Below, piece by piece: positions 11,457 through 22,790 of a DNA stretch of 64,000 nt; within the stretch, counting starts at the first letter, position 1, and each line of letters begins with the position of its first letter. The notes under the pieces are model-generated. The model did not search any database, had not been told where the DNA came from, and saw only the letters and a program-made list of their open reading frames with translations. The position numbers and the translations under genes were made by a program. Source of the DNA: Epiperipatus broadwayi (lineage: Eukaryota > Onychophora > Udeonychophora > Euonychophora > Peripatidae); contig JAQFVV010000036.1 in assembly GCA_028023455.1 (NCBI GenBank), positions 8,307,576-8,371,575 of the forward strand. Direction: 5' to 3'.

Positions 11457-12578
11457 TTATTGAGTAACATTAACCACATAAGAAATATAGTAAAATAATT
11501 CTGTCCAATAATGTGCAAGGAGAAAACTACTGATGATAGACCAAGGGTCTTCAAATTTAGAACCCTTTGAGATTTCAGTAACTTCTGTTATCAATGATTC
11601 AGTTTGAGTTATAACTTCTGGTTCAGTATCAAAATCAGTAGGATTCAACGGCACTGTCATGCTTGGGTGAGTGGGAAGTTTTGACACAATGGTAGCTTCT
11701 GGGGGCTCTGTTTCAATGGTCACATTTTCTATTGGAAGAGAAGGCAATGCATTAATTTTGGCCTCAAGATAAAAGCTGTCTTCAACAAAGTTGTGAATGC
11801 AATTTTTATGGGAGCCAAAAGTTACATTGGCACGTGATTTGATAATTGTTAGACTGCCAGGGTATTGAAGTAGACACGCTTCTTTAAAGTTGTTTTCATT
11901 TAATTCAAATGTATCTTTCAATTTTAATTCAATTTTTGGAGGATCACTATATGCAAACCTGTCATAAATAAAAACTAACTGTAGTCCATGACCACTATCA
12001 AATTCAAGCTTCATTGATTCCAAATGACATTCATATGGGATATCAATAACAATGTGTATGCAAGCCTTTTGTGAAACTATGGGTGGATTAGGGATTATAT
12101 TTAGTCCCTGAATTACTTTTTTCTGGACAGGCATAGAAACATTGAAGCTTAGAGTATCTACAACATAATCTGTTAAGCTGTCTGTGCAAGTTACTCTAAT
12201 TGTAAAACTTCCTGCCACATACTTCTTACCTGTTTGGTAAGTCGTCTTACAAGGTATATTCCACATAAAAAATCCAGCTGCAAACTCTAACGGTGGTTTC
12301 TTTATAAATTTAAGACCAAAGGGAAATTTTATGTTTGTAACATGCATAATATAAACATCGTTTAAAACACCATCTCCGTAATCATAAGTCATATGAAAGT
12401 AAATAGCAAGACATGTGCCAGTAATATTTATAGTTGGATAAATACAAACTCTTTCGCCATAAATTGGCTTTTCGGGGATAACTGCAAGACTTTCAAAATA
12501 TTTTTGTGCATTTGCTATAATATCCCATTTCAGTATAAAACATGAAAATGTAATCAAAAACTCATATTTAGAAGCCAT
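11457..12578 (-). CDS. Secreted protein with two PKD-like repeats, intronless
   Basis: 373 residues. Residues 1-24 look like a signal peptide (hydrophobic FLITFSCFIL, cleavage after ANA). Two homologous units follow with an exact offset of 128 residues: Cys45/Cys173, Cys56/Cys184, and the YDYGDG (65-70) and FDSGHG (193-198) motifs line up. A D-x-G-x-G turn in a beta-rich unit resembles the WDFGDG of PKD or Ig-like domains. Residues about 285-340 are rich in Ser, Thr and Pro, like a mucin-type stalk. Several N-glycosylation sites are visible (NIT, NVS, NVT). The last 25 residues are aromatic and hydrophobic, so a C-terminal membrane or GPI signal is possible but unclear. The ATG is the first in frame, with a TATA box about 230 bp upstream. 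I recognise the architecture but not the specific gene. A cell-surface or secreted adhesion role is inference. Confidence 0.8.
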   Translation of the reverse strand: MASKYEFLITFSCFILKWDIIANAQKYFESLAVIPEKPIYGERVCIYPTINITGTCLAIYFHMTYDYGDGVLNDVYIMHVTNIKFPFGLKFIKKPPLEFAAGFFMWNIPCKTTYQTGKKYVAGSFTIRVTCTDSLTDYVVDTLSFNVSMPVQKKVIQGLNIIPNPPIVSQKACIHIVIDIPYECHLESMKLEFDSGHGLQLVFIYDRFAYSDPPKIELKLKDTFELNENNFKEACLLQYPGSLTIIKSRANVTFGSHKNCIHNFVEDSFYLEAKINALPSLPIENVTIETEPPEATIVSKLPTHPSMTVPLNPTDFDTEPEVITQTESLITEVTEISKGSKFEDPWSIISSFLLAHYWTELFYYISYVVNVTQ

Positions 12579-12803
12579 TTAATTTACAATCTCCATAACA
12601 TTAGCTCGTGTCTTCATTATTGATATTGAATGATATATTCCGAATCTTATTGTTTTGATAAAAATTAAAAAGTATAAACAATATAATTTTACTTTTTTAA
12701 AAAAAAATTTCAAAGCTAATTTTATAAAATCCGATGCTGCTCAGTATTTGCATAACGTATTAGTAAGACAAAGTTCGCGCACGCGAATAATCATATAATT
12801 TTA

Positions 12804-12814
12804 CCCTTATATAG
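12804..12814 (-). promoter_or_regulatory. Candidate TATA box of the PKD-like gene
   Basis: CTATATAAGGG on the minus strand, followed about 30 nt later by the CpG-containing stretch ATTCGCGTGCGCG, which stands out in this AT-rich region. A start of transcription near 12775 would leave a leader of about 200 nt with a T6A9-type tract. Confidence 0.4.
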
Positions 12815-13960
12815 ATTTTAAAGTAAATAGTTTTTAGTATTAGGCTTATAGTGAGTCGATCAAGTTAATTCAAACCACATATGCGTTTATTAATTGAATA
12901 CAATGCTCAGTTATAATATTATACATATATATATATTATGCTAACAGATTTAGTAACTGATACCTATAATTAATTAACCTTCAGGTTTACAAAAATAATA
13001 TTAAACTCTTTACGATCTATACTTTCTAATCACTAGAATTTTTTGACACTTCGGCAAAAGTGTTTTCTTTTTTTTTTTAAAAAAAAATTGAAAGTTTATA
13101 CGAATCATTATAGTTTCAGTTTTCATTTCAGGGTCCTTGAAATTTTCTAACGTCAATTTCATACTAGATTTCTCGATGAAGATGAATTAAATAATTATTA
13201 AGATGGACTTGACATCAATTGTTAAAAGCAAAGCAGACAGCTTTCTTTATAATATACATGACCTCTAAAATATATTTGATATTTAGTAAAGCGTTTTTGT
13301 TTTAAAAAATTATAAACAGTTAACAATTTGCTTATAAATGCCTATATACGTACTTTAAGACTAGACTCATCGTATTTTATTATATTTTTGAAACAAGAGA
13401 GAATAATTTGGAAAAAACAGAGACCAGGAGTTTGGTAAAAATCTTCGTAATTTTTTCAAGCATTTATTTCTTAGTTGCAAAACGCGATTGCCTTGGATAA
13501 ATAATATATAGTTTGTACTGACATATGTACAGAGATTTACATTGCCTATTTTAGTTATCATTTATAAGGATTTGTATTTTTTTTAAAATCTTTTACTATT
13601 CTTTGTTTATTTTTTCTTAATGTCGTATTACTAATATTCAAAATAGTTGGGTAGTCTAAGAGAATTTGGCAATAGATGATCACTGTTGTGTCGTTAACAA
13701 TTCATAATATAAACTGAATACAAGAAAGTAATTTAATCTATTTTCATATTGCAAAATCAATATTTTATAAATGGACAACGCGTCATTTATATAATTAATA
13801 GAAACAAACTTTTGGCAATCTAGTGATTGATACTGAAACATCCGAATCTAGATCATTTTGCATCTTATTGAAAGAATTTATAAATTTTAAATTATATGAT
13901 ACATTGTACTGGAAACTTATTTCTCATACTCTAGCTACATTTTATCCCATACAACTAGAT
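12815..13960. other. No gene recognised
   Basis: AT-rich DNA with a T11A9 block at about 13068-13087. Nothing else could be supported. Confidence 0.5.
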
Positions 13961-13964
13961 CAAT

Positions 13965-14255
13965 ACTTACACAGTATATTGTTAGTTTTCTTTAGTTGGC
14001 TTCCAATTCTGGGCAGGCAGCCCGAACGAATGTGGTCCCTACATATTTGGATTATTAATTGGGAGACAGAGGTACCTAGAATGGTCTTGACATGGCTCAG
14101 CTGCAGGATCAAGAGTTTATTATTTAATGGACTTGAGCCTTGGACCTCACTGCCTGTTGTGGTGGTTGGCACAATGCCGGACATGTCCACCTATTCAGCT
14201 GAAGCATTTGGGTCTTTGCTTCGGGGCCCCAGAGGTGGGATCATTGGGTGATGGA
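13965..14255 (-). repeat. GC-richer patch, probable dispersed-repeat remnant
   Basis: This 290-bp patch is clearly richer in G and C than its surroundings. On the minus strand it carries GGCTCAAGTCC, which resembles a tRNA B box, and a short frame reading IVPTTTTGSEVQGSSP. That type of peptide comes up as a spurious frame in repeats of many animal genomes. Frames are open on both strands, neither with a domain I recognise. A weakly conserved exon cannot be excluded. Confidence 0.35.
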
Positions 14256-14729
14256 TAACTTCTCAGTGGCTGGGCCATGTAGATCCATGTACAGATACCC
14301 ATGTTCAGATACACATTAATCAACATTATAGCAAACCTTTTATAGATAATAATTGTTATCAAGCATATGTACTTTATATAATCAATAATTGTTTTACCTT
14401 GCTACATTGAACACTTTGTAATTCTCAACGGGTAAATGTACTCAAAACTTTTTGTAATCTTTTTACTAATAAAGGTTACTTTTGAGAGTATTTACACAGT
14501 ATAATATATTTTCTATACAATGAATTCTAGATTTCTATTTACTTATTCAATCTAAGTATTACAGGCTTTACATGTCAACTTAATGGCATATACATAATTT
14601 AGACATGGGATTATTTCAAATCTAATAAACAGAAACACTGGTAATAAACACTGTTGTTATTTTTTAAAAGGAGGGATTAAATGAATAATCATTAGTTATA
14701 TTTTCTGATCTCCCCCTTGGTATTAATCT

Positions 14730-15810
14730 TTATTAAGATTAACCACACTTTCCATTAATAAAGCATTTTTACAATGCCCAGATCACATGAGTCATATGTG
14801 TCACTTTCCTAAAAGGAATGTCTTTAGAAAAATCTTAATTTTCCAAAGCATATTCCAGATTCAAGCTCAGTATTCTTAATTTTTCAAGGCTAGTCAAATA
14901 TAGAAAAAAATCCATAATTTAGATTTGCTATGGAGTGAGATGAAAAGATAAATTAAACACTAAATAATAATTTCAAGTTAATATAATTTATTAATATTAA
15001 TAAAATCTCATAACCACAATTTAAAATAAAATAAAGAATACAACATATAAATAGAATATAAGTGACAAATTCCTCCAACTTTTCTTTGACTTATATGGAA
15101 ATATATAGTTATGTACATATATATACACACATATTGTAATGAGAATGTACTCAATTCATTCTCTCTATCACATTCTACTGCACAGGAATCAATTTAATGA
15201 CCCTTCCACAATATTTTATGATCATTCATTATAAGGATCAGCAAACTTCCCATTAGTAATGCACTTCTATAAAGCCTGAATTGCATGAACTTTATATATT
15301 ACCTTCAGAGAAAGAATACTTTAAAAGGATCCTTATAGAGGTATCCATCCACAGTTCTCTACAGCCTATCCCAGGCTTAAGTTCAATATTCTGAAGCTTT
15401 GAAAGTGAGTGGCATACAGTAGAAGAAATAGACAAACATTTGTATTTATGGTAGTTTTCAGTTATGCATACTATGGCCACTAGGTGATGTTGCAGCACCA
15501 CCAAGAAGCCTGCAAATGATAAATTTTTATCCAAAAATGGATGAAATTGATGCAAAATAAAAATAAAAATGTATTTATATTATTGTGGAATAAGATTAGC
15601 AGATAAATAGACCACCAAGTGTTAACTCAGTTTAGTAACTAATTTATTAATATTAAATAAAACAAATAAAAACTTTAACCATAATTTACCACAAAATGAC
15701 ATATTATAGAAATGCAATATCTAGATGTAAGTGAAAACCCTCTTTTCTTTGACTTACATGAAGGTATATGGTTATATACACATGAATACACATATATTAT
15801 AAAAAATAAT
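14730..15810. repeat. Diverged tandem duplication, period about 665 bp
   Basis: The order of landmarks in 14730-15150 recurs in 15215-15810: a CCATTA-TAATGCA-like start, a TTCAAGCTCAGTATTCT-like block, a TTTATTAATATTAA block and a TTCTTTGACTTA block followed by alternating TATACACA. Identity is low, so this is an old duplication. No coding frame spans either unit. Confidence 0.5.
15436..15530 (+). repeat. Dispersed repeat G, copy 1
   Basis: Matches 16672-16765 in inverted orientation at roughly 80 percent identity. Shared landmarks are GGTAGTTTT, GTTATGCATACT, CACTAGGTGA and AAGCCTGCAA-TGATAAATTT. No hammerhead core lies in this unit. Confidence 0.6.
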
Positions 15811-16671
15811 AATTAAACAACATTGAATCTAAAAATGTTACATGTGCCGATACAAAATAAAATAAATAACATTTTATATGCACACATAAATATCTGTAAA
15901 ATTATATCTATAATAAAAGCAAAAAAAAAGTTGTATATTAATGGTGTTTAAATATATATTAAAATTATAAATATTTACCATTATTTTTCAGGGTGTATAG
16001 TTTTATTTCTATTTTAAATATTTGATTTGCCAAAAAGACAAAGAAATACTGGAGCTAAGTTCTTTTCAAAGAAAAAAATGTTTTAATCTGTTATAATCTT
16101 TTTTCTTTTTTTTCTCTTTCTTTTCTTTTAAAAAATGACACACTTTTCAAGGCATCCAGCATATTCTTCATGTATAAAACTACAAAACAGGAGATACAAG
16201 TATTCATATTTAAAAATCTACTTACGGAATTGTTTTTTCCCATTAAGCAGGCATTGAACTTAGTAATACATGTATAGGTTTACATAGTTTATGAGGGGAA
16301 AATACCATGTACTAAAACAAGTTCTACTCAATCTTGCTTTCTTTAATCATTTTAGCAAACAGCATTCTGTCAAGGCAAGAATTCATAATCCATGCATTAA
16401 CAATGTTTATTTCCTGATAGTATTGGTGCCCAGTAATGAATACAGTTGTGCAGTTTTCATCAGCATTTCAGAGGTTTTTAGGACAGAGCATCAATTAACT
16501 CTTTCTTATCCAGAATTTTTTTTCAGCAATACAGCTTGACATTTTTTTTTCTCTGCTAAAAAAACAATCCAAGAGGAAATCTCTTGACTTTAGTTTTAAA
16601 ACCTAATTTATAGCAATATGCATGAAAAGAATTTGGTGTTAGCTTTTTTTTTGTCCATCGATGATTTCAGC

Positions 16672-16765
16672 CATTTTTATATAGAAATTTATCACTTGCA
16701 GGCTTGGTTCTGCAGTGTCACCTGGTGTCCACAGTATGCATAACCAAAAACTACCAAAAATGATA
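16672..16765 (-). repeat. Dispersed repeat G, copy 2 (inverted)
   Basis: Inverted partner of 15436-15530, about 1.2 kb away. No terminal signatures or target duplications were found, so the mechanism is open. Confidence 0.6.
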
Positions 16766-16769
16766 TGAA

Positions 16770-18090
16770 TGATAATTAAAAAAATTATTTGACAATTTTA
16801 CCCCATTTTCATTAATTACACTTTTACAAGATAATAAAAAGCAAAACTTAATTTTCAGTTTTTAACTTTTTAGCTAGATAAAATAAAATAAGCAGAGTTT
16901 TTTCCTTGTAATACAAAAATAAATAAATAAAAAAAATATATGTACAAATATTGAAAAATTCTTTCAGTGTATGTTTTATTATATTTATAAATATATTATA
17001 CATGCTAGGTATGTGTATATATTATGATTACAAACATATATTTTTAAACTAAAATGTTTGTTTATTTTAAAATGTTGTCTTAGCTCATTAGTATGTTATT
17101 ATTTATAGAGCTAGCTGATATTAACTTCTGATGGGGTTTGATCATCATCATCCCATCAAAATATCTCCTCTTCTCTTGAGACCATGAACTGCAATCATTT
17201 TTATCATCTTCATGATCATATCCAGTTCATTCAAGTAGATATCATGGCAACCTTAATGCAACCCAACAGATATTATGAGTATAAATTTAAATTTTATATT
17301 ATCAAACTTCACTTAATTTTGGAAAATTCAACCATTAGGCTACATCGAATCCCTCGATCTAACTACAACTACCAATTGAATAAGGAGCTTAGTTATCAGC
17401 ATGAAGACCATTACTAAATTAGGAATCATATAATAACCATCACAATAATACATAAACTGTCTTCACATAAGTCATAATAGATGCAAAACTTTGCTCACAG
17501 ATAATTTCAGGGACTTATAGGATGTTTTAGCACCATCTAGATAAATGATTTGACTATCAAGAACTCTAAACCATGTCTGTATTTTTAGTTGCTACATGAA
17601 TGCATAATAAGAATTTAATTAAAATGAGCTTTGTTCAAAGTGGGTATTAATTACAATCTATCCACCCAACACTTCATTTCCAACAGAATAGATTAAACAA
17701 TTCTATTTTGATGGTCCTCCAGAAATTCAAAGTGTGATCAATCCTTATTAAAATAAATAACTCAATATGTTCATTTGATTAGTTCTAAATACATGGATAT
17801 TTTTAAAGGTAACATTGAATATCAGTTGAACTTCTAAAACAAAGAATACATTCTTTTAAATTATGTTAATCAAATACAGTATGCTGCCAGATTAGAGTAG
17901 TTGAAAGTTTAAGTTTTAACGATAGAGTATTATAGATACCTTCTACTTTTTGGCCACTATCAACCCAAGGGACATTGTTCTATTGACAACCTTAGTGAAA
18001 GGGTCTTTATATATGTTACATAATTTTTAAACATAAAAACTTTTATAAAATGATTAGTCTATTTAACAGATCCTGGGGCAGTGATGATAC
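16770..18090. other. No gene recognised
   Basis: AT-rich DNA with a small hairpin at about 17130-17160 (GATGGG with CCCATC). No coding or RNA feature could be supported. Confidence 0.45.
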
Positions 18091-18096
18091 TTAATC

Positions 18097-18790
18097 CTAT
18101 TTATCCACCATGAGATCAAACCTTCTTTCTCTACAGGTATTGTTCATTAATCTAAGTGTCCTCATATGGGATGATAATAAAATTTTTCTATCTCTCATAT
18201 AGTCACTATTAATATTATTTCCTTGGATTGAATGTTCACATTTGTTTCTTATAACTTTCTTTATTCTTTTCTTTGCTTTTGCTATAGTGGCATTTTTGAC
18301 TTTCTCTATTCCATCACTTCTAAAAATGTAAATTTCCATTACCTTTTCATCATCCATCTCAAGAATTTTTATGATTGTGAGTCCTTTTATTTGCTCTTTT
18401 ACTAATTTAATCATTTATAAATGGTTCTTTTATATTATGAACATTATCATCATTTTTCTGCAATGTCTTATCTATATTTTGCAGTGTTTTATTATTACTT
18501 TACTGCACATCTTTAACCTTTTTCTCATTCTGTTGTATTTTTTCAATAGTCAGATACTCTGTATATAAACTCTGCTACTTTTCAACAATATTTATTGCTT
18601 TTCATCAACATTCTCACTTTTATATTTAGGCTTTGTTGCTTTTCTTTCACATTTTTCAGTTTTATGTCTAAGGTTTTTTTTTTTTCAATTTTGATTTTAA
18701 TGACTAAGATTTGTTGCTTTTTGTTCAGTCTTTTTAAATTCTATACAAATATTTTAAAATGTGATTCACCTCATGGAAATGTCTATTGAA
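18097..18790 (-). pseudogene. Lysine/glutamate-rich coding remnant, possibly coiled-coil Gag
   Basis: On the minus strand a 105-residue basic frame (18097-18414) is preceded by broken frames with repeated EKQQ-like stretches (18437-18790). The composition resembles the charged coiled-coil N terminus of some retrotransposon Gag proteins and recalls 27088-27500 on the other strand. No capsid, zinc knuckle or protease motif is visible. Low-complexity A-rich DNA can imitate this, so the call is weak. Confidence 0.25.
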
Positions 18791-19179
18791 AATGTCTATC
18801 CATAATTTGTCAAATTTTTCTAATTTAGTCCATTAGAGTTTGATTTCAAGTCTCTTGATGCTCATGTATTTCTGTGATTTTCATTTAGATCAAGTTCCAG
18901 GTTTGAATAATCAGCATTCTTGGTTATAACTTATTCTTGCAACATCTTTTCCAAAAGAACTCTTATTACCAGTTAAAATATACCTAAATTTAATTATCAT
19001 CTCTTGTATTTGTTACCTGTTTATATTATATTTTACTTTTAATCTTTACTGAGATGTCTGAATATCTATTGTTGTTATTAATATTTTCTATATATTTATA
19101 TATTTGAAACAGTACACCAAATCCTTCCTTCCTTTCATGAAACTAGATCACTTACCACCTGCCATGCACGCACTATACT

Positions 19180-19315
19180 ATAATTAAAACAAATCCAGTA
19201 GAAGCTTGAATAAGTTATATTACAAAGCTGCATGGAAAAAAAATTGTTTAATAAAAAACTCATATAAATTGAGTAATAAACTGTCATATGTGGACATATA
19301 CTATATATGTCATTT
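19180..19315 (+). repeat. Dispersed repeat D, copy 1
   Basis: Shared with 29640-29755 (AATTAAAACAAATCCAGTAG, TTACAAAGCTGCATG) and, in its second half, with 24345-24425 (ATAAAAAACTCAT, AATTGAGTAATAAA, TATGTG-ACATAT-CTATA). The end of the repeat is a near-palindrome around GTGGACATATAC. Confidence 0.6.
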
Positions 19316-19329
19316 AAGTACTGTGCCAG

Positions 19330-20460
19330 TCAAAACATGCTTATCCATCTAACACGAGCTGGAACTTACATAATGTACTTCAAACCCAGTCAAGCCTGAG
19401 ATTTAGATCAGGGACCAGCCTGGACTCAAACCCACTCTCCAAGCACCAGATCTAACACCTAATGGATAACATAACAATGATAGCACACGAGATTTAATTA
19501 TTAATCCGGCCCGCTAGCAAATCGGAGAAAACAATAAGACTCATGGACTTAAACATATATATAAACAACTTAAATACTAGAGACATTCCAAAGATCAAAT
19601 CTAATATATTTAATTAATAGGGGCTTTACTAATGAAAAGCTATGGGCAATTAGTGAATTGGATTGATCTAATAATGAGACAGAAACTGATATATGATGAA
19701 TTAAAAATATGTTTATTGATAATTTTATATATATTTTGATATAACATTATTGTTGGCAAATGCACACAGGCATTTTATTTATAAAGTAACATTTCACTAG
19801 GCCATTTGAACAATAATTGATACGTTGGCAAATAGGTTTGTTGCTCTTATTTGATGGAGCCAAATATCATGCTATACAACCAATCACTACGTTCACTTAT
19901 TAATTATGCCCTTTTATAACCAGTTCGAGTGGCTATTATACACTAAATCAAACCAAGTCTGGAGTAAAGCTTAACAATACATCTGGTTATAATAAATTTT
20001 TATATTAAATATGGGCATATCAAGCATCCCAGATAGCTTAAGATCGAACGGGTTTTCAAGAATGCTTCGGATCAACGCCGAAGATTGCATATTAGGGAGG
20101 CAGAGTTGGCTATAGCGATTTTACTAATATGCTAGGCACAAGTAAATTATAATAATAAAGTTGCTCTGCAGATGGAAGAATAGTTTTAGGGTTTTCGTGA
20201 CAAACACCGATTTACCCAATAACCGGTCATCATGCTGCTAAAAGGGACCTTTATTTGGTTCATAAGAGGCGGGGGACTTACATGCTAATCTGGCCCGTAG
20301 CTCACATTTAGCTACTGCACTACCCATAAGAGAAGAAGATGGGCTGGACTTACCGTGGCTCCATCTAATATATATATAAAAACAGCATAACGAGAAAATA
20401 TTAATAAATTCCACATCCGCCAAACCGAAGTATATTATAAATTAATACTATACATCAAAT
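19330..20460. other. Locally GC-richer, non-repetitive stretch with possible splice signals
   Basis: The stretch holds a clean hairpin, CTTCGG-atcaacg-CCGAAG, near 20066-20085. Two minus-strand GTAAGT donors lie at about 20348-20353 and 20276-20281. The first ends a 21-codon frame from an ATG at 20416, beginning MWNLLIFSRY. This could be a 5' exon on the minus strand, but no downstream exon was recognised and no gene is called. Confidence 0.25.
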
Positions 20461-21145
20461 GAACACTAGTTTATCAGTTTGATCAAAAGAGCCAACTCTT
20501 CTGCAACATGAGAAATATGTAAATGCTACTGACGGGAATATATACAAACTTTACTTTATCTCGGGGTCAATATTTTCAGTTATCCATAATTAATAAACTA
20601 AAAGGGGGGGGGGTATATTTAAAAGAGTTACGAATACTTTAATAAGAAGAATACACTTATAATTACACTCCAGGCTAGTTTAATCTTTAGTAGCATAGTA
20701 AATTAAAGGTTGAAAATTTGGATTTATGGCCACGTTTTATATTTAAATTAATTAATTAATAAATGACTAAATAACAACGAGCACAAACGGGTCGCCGTTA
20801 TTTAGAAATTAGGTTTTCGAAACAGCGCACGAAATGACACTATAATCTAATAATTCGAAGATTTTAAATTATATCTTTTAAAACAACATATTTGGTAATT
20901 AAATGCACGCCGTTTCGAAACATAGGCATAATCAATAATAATTAAAAATATGCAAAAGAAAAGCAAATATAACTGCAGTGATTAAATTATATAGCAAAAT
21001 ATTAATTAACAAAGAAATTTAGCAAAAGTATTTCATTTTATAGAATTTACATATTATTTAGAAAGAGTTTACAATAATATGGTTAGCTAACCTGTATTTT
21101 AAAAAAATAATAATCAATTTGTAGTGTTCACAGAGCTCTGCGATT
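20461..21145. other. No gene recognised
   Basis: AT-rich DNA with a G10 homopolymer near 20604 and a CpG-containing patch at 20785-20835. It could be promoter-proximal, but no signal decides this. Confidence 0.4.
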
Positions 21146-21149
21146 TTAA

Positions 21150-21345
21150 TCACATTAAAACAGTTCTCCTATAGTTGAACTGGAGATACTCGAGCTGGCA
21201 TGAAGCCGAGTTCTTTGGCAGCTTATGACATCTTCAATTTAGTTGGGAGACGATTTAAAATGGTGTTTCTGTAGCTGAACGGAAATTGGAACGAAGTCAA
21301 GTTCTTTTTAGCGGCTTACGACATCTACTTATTATAAGCTGTTAG
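21150..21345. repeat. Imperfect direct duplication, about 95-bp unit
   Basis: The first half holds AGTTGAACTGGAGATACTCG, GAAGCCGAGTTCTTTGGCAG and CTTATGACATCT. The second half holds the diverged equivalents AGCTGAACGGAAATTGGA, GAAGTCAAGTTCTTTTTAGC and CTTACGACATCT. A CpG-bearing tail (TGGATCGACTTCCGACG) follows. I cannot assign a function. Confidence 0.5.
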
Positions 21346-21702
21346 GGCAACGTTGGTTGTTGCTTCGGACTTGGGTGGATCGACTTCCGACGTTCCATCA
21401 CGGGAAAGCAGCAAAATTCTTGCCTGCCTTTAGCCAGACATGGTAAAATTGAACAATTTATAACTTCTTATATTAACAGCTCTTCAAAAGCAAGATGGAG
21501 TATATCTCCCGCTTAAAATAAGGCCTATTTATATATTTTTCACCAAGCCTTAACACCTTTTTGGAATTTCGTTTGCCTCAGGACCAATTGACTTTTAATT
21601 AAAACAAAATCATATAATCTAATTTCTACAACAGATAACGTCTCCGAGGTGTTATTTTTAATTTACTTAAACTTATTAAACTATATGGTTCTTGTATATA
21701 AT

Positions 21703-21883
21703 TCAACCGATGAAGTATTACCCTGAAGGCACATCGGTCTAAAGTTGCAATTTTTAAGATAACGTCTCCAAGTGATCTGCAGACACATTTAGTCGCTAAA
21801 ATGTGTCCGCAGATCACGTGAACACGGCACGTTAAAAAACGCAACATTAGACCGATATTCAGGGTAATACGTCATCGGTTGAT
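21703..21883. repeat. Foldback palindrome inside the composite element
   Basis: CAACCGATGAAGTATTACCCTG at the left pairs with CAGGGTAATACGTCATCGGTTG at the right. Inner pairs are ATCGGTCTAA with TTAGACCGAT and GTGATCTGCAGACACATTTTAG-like arms meeting at the centre near 21795. The whole segment could form a long cruciform or hairpin RNA. Confidence 0.75.
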
Positions 21884-22045
21884 CACGTGGTAAAAAACAA
21901 AAAAACATGGCAAAAATATAACAATTTTAAAAAAAATTAAACATAAAAAAAAAGAAAAAAAATGTGACGCAGGTCACGTGATAAAAAACAAAAAAAAAAG
22001 GCAAAAATCTGACGCAGGTCAGGCAAATAGTAAAAAAATAAAAAT
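21875..22045. repeat. Short tandem array with CACGTG
   Basis: About three units of the form GACGCAGGTCACGTGATAAA, each followed by an A-rich spacer ending GGCAAAAAT. The unit is about 60-75 bp and is degenerate at both ends. Confidence 0.55.
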
Positions 22046-22230
22046 AAAAATGTACATGCATGTGTCAAAATAATTTAGAAAAAACTATATTCTAATTTAT
22101 AAAACCACCCTATATTATGCTCAATTATAAAAAACAGCGCGTAGTGCTGGAGTTGGCGGGGGGGGGCCCTTTGTGTTTTTGAGAAGCCGTTAGGCTTGGC
22201 GTACACCTATACCTTGTATTACTCTCATAG

Positions 22231-22790
22231 CTGTAATTTTTATAATTGCCCATGAATTTACGAAAAATAATTTTCTGTATGATATAATTCAGAAATTAAA
22301 AATTGCCGATGAATTTAAAAATAATTTTCTGTATGATACAATTCAGAAATTAAAAATTAAATTAAAACGTAATTCAATTGTAGAAATATTAACAAAAAAT
22401 TTTTGTAAATTTTAAATAAACTGTTGACGCGATTTAATGCAAATCTGGTATTAATGGCGTCGCACCCTGTAATTTTTATAATTGCCGATGAATTTACGAA
22501 AAATAATTTGAGAATTGTAGAAATATTAACAAAAAGTTTTTATAATTGACGATGAATTTACGAAAAATAATTTGAGAATTGTAGAAATATTAACAAAAAG
22601 ATTTTGTAAATTTAAAATAAATAGATAAATAAAAAACAGTTTACCGAAATAAATTACGAAAAATAATTTTCTGTATGATACAATTCAGAAATTAAAAATG
22701 AAATTAAAACATAATTCAATTGTAGAAATATTAACAAAAAATATTTGTAAATTCAAAATAAACAAATAAATAAAACACTTTATCCGAATT
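22231..22790. repeat. AT-rich tandem array with ATTGCCGATGAATTTACG units
   Basis: At least four or five partial units share TTTTATAATTGCCGATGAAT, TACGAAAAATAATTT, CTGTATGATACAATTCAG and TGTAGAAATATTAACAAAAA. Units vary in length because internal blocks are missing. One non-repeat insert (GACGCGATTTAATGCAAATC) lies near 22425. Confidence 0.7.

Noticed and set aside
13823-14251. 142-codon plus-strand frame
   Set aside because: It overlaps a GC-richer repeat-like patch that is open on both strands and shows no domain or signal peptide.
15292-15555. 87-codon minus-strand frame
   Set aside because: It lies across the tandem duplication and repeat G and is not kept in the related units.
21950-22790. 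CRISPR-like regular repeats
   Set aside because: Unit lengths and spacers are irregular, the DNA is eukaryotic and the repeats sit inside a transposon-like element.
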